A stretch of 37,873 nucleotides of DNA from an uncultured Campylobacter sp. Its GTDB lineage: Bacteria; Campylobacterota; Campylobacteria; Campylobacterales; Campylobacteraceae. The position numbers were made by a program, and so were the translations under genes. Below the pieces are notes generated by a model. It was not told the origin of the DNA. It worked only from the letters and a program-made list of their open reading frames with translations, and made no database searches. The stretch is taken from contig NZ_CALIMW010000251.1 of assembly GCF_938045405.1 (NCBI RefSeq), forward strand, positions 1 through 37,873. The letters are read 5' to 3'. Shown here in pieces: positions 32,001 through 37,873 of this stretch; position 1 is the first letter of the stretch; every line of letters starts with the position of its first letter.

Positions 32001-32819
32001 CTAATTCTTGCGAGTATTCGCATCGGGGGTGAAAAGCGGCTTATTTAGCAGCTTGAAATCGCCTACGAACTTCTGCCCCTTTTCGCTAGTGATCCATTTG
32101 ATGAAGCGCTGCGCGTTTTCGTAGTCGGCTTTTGGGCAGTGCTTAGGATTGACCGCGATTACGGAGTAAAAATTCTTCAGATCGTTATCGCCTTCGTTGA
32201 TGATAACCATATCCGGATTTCCCTTTTTATTGTCCTCGTATTTGATGTAGGTGCCGCGATCGGTGAAGGTCACGCCCTTTTGCTCGGCGGCTGCGTTGAT
32301 CGTAGCGATCATGCCTTGACCGGTTTGGTTATACCACGCCTCGTTTTCAGGCACGGCGCCCTCAACCTTTTTCCAAATACCTTTCTCTTTGTTATCGGTG
32401 CCAGATTTATCGCCGCGAGAGAAAAATTTAATCTTCTCTGCCTTGATCAGCTCAAACGAGCCTTTAAGGTCCTTGCCTTTAAATTTAGGCGCGATGGATT
32501 TATCGGCGATGAGGATAAAATCATTATACATAACGGGCGTGCGGTCAACGCCGAAGCCTTTTTCTACAAATTCTTTCTCGACTTTCGGCGAATGCACGAA
32601 AAGTATGTCCGCATCGCAGTTCTCGCCAAGCTTTAGAGCAGCACCTGTGCCTACCGCCGTCCATTTGATATCGACGCCGGTTTCCGCCTTATACGCAGGA
32701 TAGATAGCGTCTAGCAAGCCCGTATTATCGGTGCTCGTTGTAGTTGCCATCACCAAATCGTTATCAGCGGCAAAAAGGCTCGCACTAAGAGCGAGCGAAA
32801 CAAAAAATATTTTTTTCAT
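32001..32819 (-). CDS. tupA: Tungstate ABC transporter substrate-binding protein TupA
   Basis: 272 aa. Periplasmic protein that binds tungstate with high affinity and hands it to TupBC; tungsten serves formate dehydrogenase in Campylobacter. Signal peptide MKKIFFVSLALSASLFA with a likely cut after Ala17 or Ala18; the Tup signature TTTSTDNTGLLDAIYP (from residue 26) contains the oxyanion-binding TTTST. ATG 32817-32819 has AAAGGAG seven bases upstream and is chosen over an in-frame codon 12 positions earlier. Divergent from tupBC, as in C. jejuni (Cj1540 versus Cj1539-1538). Confidence 0.93.
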   Translation of the reverse strand: MKKIFFVSLALSASLFAADNDLVMATTTSTDNTGLLDAIYPAYKAETGVDIKWTAVGTGAALKLGENCDADILFVHSPKVEKEFVEKGFGVDRTPVMYNDFILIADKSIAPKFKGKDLKGSFELIKAEKIKFFSRGDKSGTDNKEKGIWKKVEGAVPENEAWYNQTGQGMIATINAAAEQKGVTFTDRGTYIKYEDNKKGNPDMVIINEGDNDLKNFYSVIAVNPKHCPKADYENAQRFIKWITSEKGQKFVGDFKLLNKPLFTPDANTRKN

Positions 32820-32839
32820 GTTATCTCCTTTAAAAAATA

Positions 32840-32852
32840 TGCTATTATAGCA
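32840..32852 (-). promoter_or_regulatory. tupA -10 box inside a 13-bp palindrome (candidate operator)
   Basis: TGCTAT-T-ATAGCA reads the same on both strands around the central base. On minus it contains TATAAT (32844-32849), 25 bases before the tupA ATG. GCTAT/ATAGC half-sites resemble those of ModE-type molybdate/tungstate regulators, so a repressor could sit directly on the -10 box. Confidence 0.5.
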
Positions 32853-32889
32853 CATAAATTTGCCAAAATAGAATATTTAGGACGTGATC

Positions 32890-33582
32890 TTGGACTTTAT
32901 TTTAGAAGGAATTTTAAGCGCATTCGGGCTGCTTTTTAGCGGCGATGCGGAGACCTTTTCGGCGATTAAAGCGACGCTTTATACTTCGAGCATCTCGATA
33001 CTTTTTGCGATTTTAATCGGCTTTCCGATAGGATTTATCCTCGGATTTTATGAATTTCGCGCTCGCAGAACGCTTAGACTTTTAAGCGACGTAGCGCTTG
33101 CGATGCCCACGGTGGCGATAGGACTGATCCTTTACGCTTTCATCTCCAGAAACGGCCCTTTTGGCGAGCTGGGGTTGCTTTTTACGCTCAAAGCCGTGAT
33201 GCTCGGACAGTTTGCGCTGGCGCTTCCCATCATCGTCTCGCTAAGCGCCAGCGTCATCGAAAATATGGACAAAAAGCACTATCTAAACATTATGAACTAC
33301 CGCCTAAGCCCGCTAAATTTAATCCTTTGCGTGCTTTACGAACTGCGCTACGCCCTACTCGTCGTCATCGCCACCGCCTACGGGCGGATCGTCGCAGAGG
33401 TGGGCGTAGCGATGATGATCGGCGGCAATATCAAATATTTCACCCGCACTATCACCACGGCGATTTCGCTTGAGACCAACAAGGGCGAGTTTGCGATGGG
33501 TATAGCGCTCGCGCTGGTGCTGATTTTAATAGCGTTTGCGGTAAATTTAGCCATCCACGCGCTAAAAAGGCTGGATCGATGA
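32890..33582 (+). CDS. tupB: Tungstate ABC transporter permease TupB
   Basis: 230 aa. Inner-membrane permease with about five helices. Starts with LDFILEGILSAFGLLFSGD; the conserved cytoplasmic loop that docks on the ATPase contains the EAA-like segment AYGRIVAEVGVAMMIGGNI. The TTG at 32890 is preferred over the GTG two codons earlier, because AGGA stands seven bases from the TTG but only one base from the GTG, and the resulting N-terminus (MDFI) fits the family. Its stop overlaps the tupC ATG as ATGA. Confidence 0.93.
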   Translation: MDFILEGILSAFGLLFSGDAETFSAIKATLYTSSISILFAILIGFPIGFILGFYEFRARRTLRLLSDVALAMPTVAIGLILYAFISRNGPFGELGLLFTLKAVMLGQFALALPIIVSLSASVIENMDKKHYLNIMNYRLSPLNLILCVLYELRYALLVVIATAYGRIVAEVGVAMMIGGNIKYFTRTITTAISLETNKGEFAMGIALALVLILIAFAVNLAIHALKRLDR

Positions 33583-34883
33583 GTGCAGATAAACTAAAGC
33601 GTCCGAGCAAAAATTTCACGGACAAAAACCGGGCGGAGCGCGGGCGCGTAAATTTTATGAGCAAAAATTTAACGGACGCAAATTCCGCCCCTGAGAATTC
33701 TACGGACATAAATTCTACGCGCGTAAATTTTGCCGCTGAGAATTCTGCGAATAAAAATTTCACTGCGGGAAATTCTAAGAGTGTAAATTCTGCGACCGAG
33801 AATTCCATTAGCGCAAATTCCGCGGATAAAAATTCTACAAACAAAATTTCCGCGAGTGAGAATTCTGCGAGAAAGAATTTTGCAAATGAGAATTCCGCTG
33901 CCGCGCGATCCGTACCCGATAGCGGGCAAATTTCGGTGCGGGATCTAGTGCTGCGCTACGGACGGAGCGAAATTTTAAACATCCCCAGCCTCGATCTAAA
34001 TACGAGCGGCATCACGGCGCTTTTGGGCTCCAACGGCAGCGGCAAATCCACGCTGCTGCGGATTTTGGCCTTTTTGCAGCGCCCGAGTAGCGGCAACGTG
34101 GAGCTTTGGGGGCAGCAGGCGCCCTCTTTGCAGACGCTGCGGCAGATCTGCTTGCTGCTGCCCGAGCCCGTGCTTTTAAAACGCAGCGTAGAGCAAAATT
34201 TTAAATTTGCGCTCAAAAGTCGCGGCGCGCTTGCGGAATTTGACGAGCGAGTGGATGAGGCGCTCGGCCTAACGGGGCTTGACAGAAGTTTTTTATCAAA
34301 GAAGCATTTCGAGCTTAGCTCGGGGCAGACGCAGCGCATCGCGTTTGCGCTCGCTCTGGCGCAGCGCGCGAAGCTCTATCTGCTCGACGAGCCGACCAAC
34401 AGCCTCGATCTTGCCGCCTCCAAGCTCTTTGCGCGCGCGATTTTATTTATGCGAAGTCGCTACGGCTGCGGCTTTATCATCGCCAGCCACGATGAGAAAT
34501 GGCTCAGCGCGATCGCGCAAAGAAGCGTATTTCTGCATCGCGGCAAGATATGCGAGTTTGAATACAAAAACATCTTTGACGTGCAAAACGGAATTTTAAA
34601 ATTTTCAGATGAAATTTCGCTGCGCCTTGAAGAGAGACTCGCATGCGCTCGCAAAATCGCGATAAATCCGAGTAAAATTTTATTATCTCAAAGCCCGTTT
34701 GAGCGCTGCTTCGCGGGGATTTTGCACTCGGTTTCGCTTCAGTACGGCTCCTCGCTACTCATCAAGATCAAAGCAGGCGACGTGCTGCTAAAATGCGTCA
34801 CGGCGCAGGATGAGCGGCGCTGGAGCGCGGGCGAGAGGATCTATTTCGGATTTGAAAACGGCGCGTTTTTAGGGCTGGAGTAA
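33579..34883 (+). CDS. tupC: Tungstate ABC transporter ATPase TupC with an inserted N-terminal repeat tract
   Basis: 434 aa, about 110 longer than expected. A normal ABC ATPase starts near residue 118 (ISVRDLVLRYG): Walker A LLGSNGSGKSTLLRIL, signature ELSSGQTQRIAFALALAQRA, Walker B LYLLDEPTNSLD, His switch IIASHDEKW. A C-terminal domain from about residue 350, ending in a beta-rich stretch, resembles a TOBE-type metabolite sensor. Residues about 25-106 are a pentapeptide-like tract (ENSTD, INSTR, VNFAA, ENSAN, KNFTA and so on) created by 17 RAATTY hexamers spaced 15 bp. ATG overlaps the tupB stop. The tract is probably disordered; function of the ATPase need not be affected. Confidence 0.9.
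   Translation: MSADKLKRPSKNFTDKNRAERGRVNFMSKNLTDANSAPENSTDINSTRVNFAAENSANKNFTAGNSKSVNSATENSISANSADKNSTNKISASENSARKNFANENSAAARSVPDSGQISVRDLVLRYGRSEILNIPSLDLNTSGITALLGSNGSGKSTLLRILAFLQRPSSGNVELWGQQAPSLQTLRQICLLLPEPVLLKRSVEQNFKFALKSRGALAEFDERVDEALGLTGLDRSFLSKKHFELSSGQTQRIAFALALAQRAKLYLLDEPTNSLDLAASKLFARAILFMRSRYGCGFIIASHDEKWLSAIAQRSVFLHRGKICEFEYKNIFDVQNGILKFSDEISLRLEERLACARKIAINPSKILLSQSPFERCFAGILHSVSLQYGSSLLIKIKAGDVLLKCVTAQDERRWSAGERIYFGFENGAFLGLE
33650..33895. repeat. RAATTY array, exact 15-bp period, inside tupC
   Basis: Hexamers AAATTT, AAATTC, GAATTC or GAATTT start at 33650, 33665, 33680, 33695, 33710, 33725, 33740, 33755, 33770, 33785, 33800, 33815, 33830, 33844, 33860, 33875 and 33890. 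All but one keep an exact 15-bp phase. Bases between the hexamers are variable. Expected frequency at this base composition is about one per 700 bp. Confidence 0.98.
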
Positions 34884-35370
34884 TTCTGCGCGAAGTGCGG
34901 ATAATCTTTATTTCGCTTTAGAATTTTTATTTGCGCGGCACCAATATTATTTTCAAATTTTTACTGCGAACCATCTAGCGCGGCGTACCCGGCGAAACAG
35001 AGCGCAAAAATTTGCGCCTTGAAATTTTGAAATTTACAGGCAGGGCTTTACCTGGCGGCGCAGTGTGAAATTTTAAAATTCCATTGCTAAGAAATTTTAA
35101 AGCTTAGCCGCGAATATAGCTAACGGGATTTTGAAATTCCACAATTTCTAGGCGCGGAATTTCAAATTCTAAATTTTAACCCTGCAGAGCGTGTAGTTTA
35201 TTTCGCCTGCGGTGCAAAGGCGTAACGATGGTAAGAATTCTGCGGCGCAAAACTCGCGTAAAATTCTAAAGAGACGGCACTGAATTCCGATAAATTTTAA
35301 AAACGGCGCAAAACTTTACAAAATTTCACGAGCGCTAAAACAAAGCGGCATAGCTCCAACCTCACGCCGC
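34884..35370. other. Gap between convergent tupC and aminotransferase genes
   Basis: 487 bp without a gene. Dense in RAATTY motifs, for example at 35008, 35022 and 35030, and in AAATTTTAAAATTCC-type runs near 35068-35082 and 35150-35175. As the ends of two convergent genes meet here, no promoter is needed, yet the motif density is among the highest in the window. Confidence 0.7.
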
Positions 35371-36696
35371 TTAAATTTTCCCGCCAAACATCTCATACAT
35401 CGCCTTTTCCTCGCCCCAAAGCTCGCGGTGCTTTTTGATGCAGGATTTTATCGCGCCTACCAGATAACGCATGTCTTGCTCGGTGTGCGTGTAGTGCAGG
35501 CTAACGCGCACGAAGCCGGGCTTGGCTTCTGGCATGCGCCCCTCCTTGATACCCAGCAGATCGTGAGCGTACGGCCCCGCGCACATCACGCCCGCGCGCG
35601 TCTGGATACCGAAGTCGTTGCTAAGGCTCGCGGCGAAATCATACGCCGAGACGCCGCGCACGTTAAACGAAATTATCGGTAGCCGCGGCGCACCCTTTGG
35701 AGCGTAGTTTATGACCTCGTCAATGCCTGCTAGCTCGCTCTCAAAAAGCCGCGCAAGCTCGTCCTCGGCGCTTTTTATTTGCTCGAAGCCGACCTCGTTT
35801 CGCAGCGCGTAGGCCAAATTTGCTCGCATAAGCCCGGTGATAGGCGGCGTACCGCCCTCCTCTAGCTGCTCTGGGTTTTTCAAAAATACGTGCCCTTCGC
35901 GGTTAGCGTAGGCGACCGTCCCGCCCGCGGCAAATGTCGGCACGTCGCTACTGAGCAGCTCTTTTTTGATCGCCAAAAGCCCGCAGCTAGCAGGTCCGCC
36001 GAGCAATTTATGCGGCGAGAGAAAAATCGCGTCAAAGTAGTCGCAATCTAAATTTGCGTGCGAGCTCAGCGCCGCGCAGTCAAAGGCAACAATGCCGCCC
36101 GCGGCTCTGATTAGCTCGCTGATCTTTTTATAGTCGCTAATGACGCCCGTGACGTTTGAGGCGGCGCTAAACGAGCCGATGATGCGGCGCCCAGCGTTTA
36201 GCTTTAGGATGCGCTCGAGTGCAAGCAGATCGATCTCGCCTGATTCGCTAAGCGGCACGCGCATGTAGTCGCAAAGCCCCTCGCGAAAGCTAAGCTCGTT
36301 TGAGTGGTGTTCGTACGGCGAAACGAGCACGAGCGGAAGCTGTGCGGCGCGTAAATTTGCCTCGCCGATCGCGCTTCTAGTCGCAGGCGGCAGATAGATG
36401 CCTAGCAGCTCCTGAAATTTCTTGATCGCGGCTGTCGCGCCCTGTCCGCAGGCGATGAGACAAAACCGCTCGTCAAGCCCCAGCAGTTTTTTTAGGCTCT
36501 CTCGCGCGCCCTCGTAGCGCCGCTGTGTGATGATCGCGCTCGAACTACTGTCGGAGTGTGTGTTGGCGTAGGTTTTTAAAACGTCCGCTATCTCGCGCTC
36601 TACGGGCTCGTAGGCAAGCCCCGAAGCCGCGAAATCAAAATAGTGCACGCCTTGTTTTAGGATGATATTTTTTCGAATTTCGTCTAAGCTTAGCAT
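35371..36696 (-). CDS. Class V aminotransferase (cysteine desulfurase/selenocysteine lyase-like)
   Basis: 441 aa. PLP fold type I enzyme. N-terminus VHYFDFAASGLAYEPVERE is the usual entry (YLD.A.....P); HSDSSSSA, YEHHSNELSFRE (the PLP-stacking His region), FDCAALSSHANLD with the PLP Asp, and LSPHKLLGGPASCGLL with the Schiff-base Lys near residue 230. The C-terminal domain has SFNVRGVSAYDFAASL and RAGVMCAGPYAHDLLG, where a Cys may be the active-site Cys. It probably acts on cysteine or a related amino acid; true IscS in Campylobacter is a different gene. Monocistronic on minus. Confidence 0.88.
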   Translation of the reverse strand: MLSLDEIRKNIILKQGVHYFDFAASGLAYEPVEREIADVLKTYANTHSDSSSSAIITQRRYEGARESLKKLLGLDERFCLIACGQGATAAIKKFQELLGIYLPPATRSAIGEANLRAAQLPLVLVSPYEHHSNELSFREGLCDYMRVPLSESGEIDLLALERILKLNAGRRIIGSFSAASNVTGVISDYKKISELIRAAGGIVAFDCAALSSHANLDCDYFDAIFLSPHKLLGGPASCGLLAIKKELLSSDVPTFAAGGTVAYANREGHVFLKNPEQLEEGGTPPITGLMRANLAYALRNEVGFEQIKSAEDELARLFESELAGIDEVINYAPKGAPRLPIISFNVRGVSAYDFAASLSNDFGIQTRAGVMCAGPYAHDLLGIKEGRMPEAKPGFVRVSLHYTHTEQDMRYLVGAIKSCIKKHRELWGEEKAMYEMFGGKI

Positions 36697-36851
36697 TTGC
36701 GGCCTTTAAAATTTAAGTGATTAATTATAGTGAAATTTGGATTAATTTAAAGCTTTACGCCAGGCAGGAAGGAATTTTAATGAGAATTTAGAAAAGCTTT
36801 GCCCACTATATCACTTAATTTCTGATGCTATATAGTTTTACTCCTTCAAAT

Positions 36852-37873
36852 TTATTGATTACTATCTAGTTTTTTAGCCGCTTCTTGTCTTAGAATTTCG
36901 GCATAATCTTTTATATCTATCTTCTCGCCGTTATGTAGAATTTTCACTTTCGCTTCCTCTAGCATTTCCTCAAAATTTAAATATTTAAAAAATGTCTCAA
37001 TATCGAATGCCTCGGTACTATTTTTATCTTTAAGGCTGTTTTTTTGCAAAATCTCTTCATCGCTCAGCCCATTGCCGCAAAGAGCTTTATATCTATCTAT
37101 TTTCATATTATAGAAATTTAATATTTTGATGTCCGGTTCTAGCTTAGTACATTTTTTATCATTTGGCATATAGCCGAAAAATTTTATAAAATCTTTTTCT
37201 TTCCAGTACCCATCCGTTCCTTTTTCTTTTTCTTCGTTATTTTTAACTTCCCATCTCCCCCGAAGAGCCCAATCATATGATTCTAAAATCTTTTCTCCAT
37301 AGCAGTAATCATTCATATGGTTTATGTAAGACTCCTTCTCTTTTATAGACATGGCTGTATTATTCATACAATTGTTGCGGGCTACAATAAAGTCATCTTT
37401 ATCAGGCAAGCCATCTATATTATGTTTTATTAATAATTTTAATTTATCTTTATACATCATATCCCGCGGAAGAAAAGTATAAATAGATCTTTTAAATATT
37501 TCTTTTCGCTGAAATGGAATGCTGCTATTACTTAAATAATACAAAGGACCTTCATATGCTTTCGGTTTCATACCTCTTTGTAGCATCATATCGGCAATTT
37601 CTAACAAATTACTATATATTGCATAGTTTAATGGATAAACAGGATCTTTTGAGTGATCATGATTGATTAGACACTCAGTACGTAATTTTATATCTATATT
37701 GTTGCCAACTATGATTTCGGTGTCGTCAGAATATCTAGGGCAAACTATATAGCCCTGCACCATTTTGACTTCTTCAAATTTAACCCCGTTATCCAAAAGT
37801 AGTCTTACTGCTTTGGTGGCATTATTTTCTATCGCATAAGCCATAGCGGATAGCTTGTATTCGTCTTTTTTAT
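36852..37873 (-). CDS. Ankyrin-repeat-type protein, 5' end outside window
   Basis: At least 340 aa visible. An ATG occurs at 37844, but the frame stays open to the right edge and the extra residues (KKDEYKLSA before MAYAIENNATKAVRLLLDNG) complete an ankyrin repeat, so the true start lies beyond base 37873. A second ankyrin-like unit is PLNYAIYSNLLEIADMMLQRGMKP. The rest (from about residue 120) is unrecognised, charged and helical. Clearly AT-rich compared with its left neighbours, which suggests transfer. Such proteins are found as secreted or immunity-type proteins; the actual role cannot be told from here. Confidence 0.75.
   Translation of the reverse strand, partial: KKDEYKLSAMAYAIENNATKAVRLLLDNGVKFEEVKMVQGYIVCPRYSDDTEIIVGNNIDIKLRTECLINHDHSKDPVYPLNYAIYSNLLEIADMMLQRGMKPKAYEGPLYYLSNSSIPFQRKEIFKRSIYTFLPRDMMYKDKLKLLIKHNIDGLPDKDDFIVARNNCMNNTAMSIKEKESYINHMNDYCYGEKILESYDWALRGRWEVKNNEEKEKGTDGYWKEKDFIKFFGYMPNDKKCTKLEPDIKILNFYNMKIDRYKALCGNGLSDEEILQKNSLKDKNSTEAFDIETFFKYLNFEEMLEEAKVKILHNGEKIDIKDYAEILRQEAAKKLDSNQ

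Noticed and set aside
33665..33895. True pentapeptide-repeat (A-N/D-L-x-x) fold in the TupC N-terminus
   Set aside because: The central position is mostly Ser rather than Leu or Phe, so the quadrilateral helix could not form; the periodicity is explained by the DNA motif.

Overview
The window looks like a chromosomal segment of a Campylobacter, most likely one of the higher-GC oral or gut species (something like C. gracilis). This is inferred from gene content and order: ciaD next to cca, tupA divergent from tupBC, atpB followed by a small two-helix membrane protein, hrcA-grpE-dnaK, and an archaeal-type short leuD. The species is not proven. Most genes sit in a GC-moderate background, but the cas operon (1-6 kb) and the ankyrin-type gene at the right edge are clearly AT-rich and look acquired.

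Layout. 1-6.7 kb, minus strand: a type I-B CRISPR-Cas operon in the order cas6 - 293-bp structured gap - cas8b - cas11b - cas7 - cas5 - cas3 - cas4, cut off inside cas4 at the left edge. 6.8-15.8 kb, minus strand: one dense, mostly overlapping run leuD-leuB-small TPR-like gene-ciaD-cca-repetitive gene-trmL-exonuclease/phosphatase gene-44-aa membrane protein-glyS, ended by a strong hairpin just before cas6. 16.2-18.1 kb: rpoD on plus. 18.36-19.0 kb: a 10-repeat CRISPR array with unusually variable repeats, 12 kb from the cas genes. 19.5-27.6 kb, minus: a DKNYY protein, a uracil permease, gpsA, gatB, a small membrane protein and atpB, separated by long AT-motif-rich gaps. 28.1-31.5 kb, plus: the heat-shock operon hrcA-grpE-dnaK with a promoter overlapped by both an HspR-type and an HrcA-type operator. 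32.0-34.9 kb: divergent tungstate transporter genes tupA and tupBC. 35.4-36.7 kb: a class V aminotransferase. 36.85 kb to the edge: a 5'-truncated ankyrin-type gene.

The most unusual theme is the palindrome RAATTY (AAATTT, GAATTC, AAATTC, GAATTT). It occurs throughout the window and in several places forms phased arrays: exactly 15 bp apart inside tupC, 15/30 bp apart inside the gene at 10759-11517, about 16 bp apart in the noncoding gap upstream of gpsA, and 9 bp apart in a perfect tandem repeat upstream of hrcA. It also fills the low-complexity middle of ciaD. In C. jejuni RAATTY is the site methylated by CtsM, which marks DNA as acceptable for natural transformation. I therefore propose that these are self-DNA recognition arrays that have spread through genes and gaps, forcing N-S/N-F or K-F/E-F peptide repeats where they lie in coding sequence.

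Other points worth following up: the small subunit Cas11b is a free-standing gene rather than an internal start in cas8b; the cas6-cas8b gap holds a branched inverted-repeat element at the place where CreTA RNA toxin-antitoxin modules sit in haloarchaeal type I-B loci; and a cloverleaf-like structure lies directly behind dnaK.
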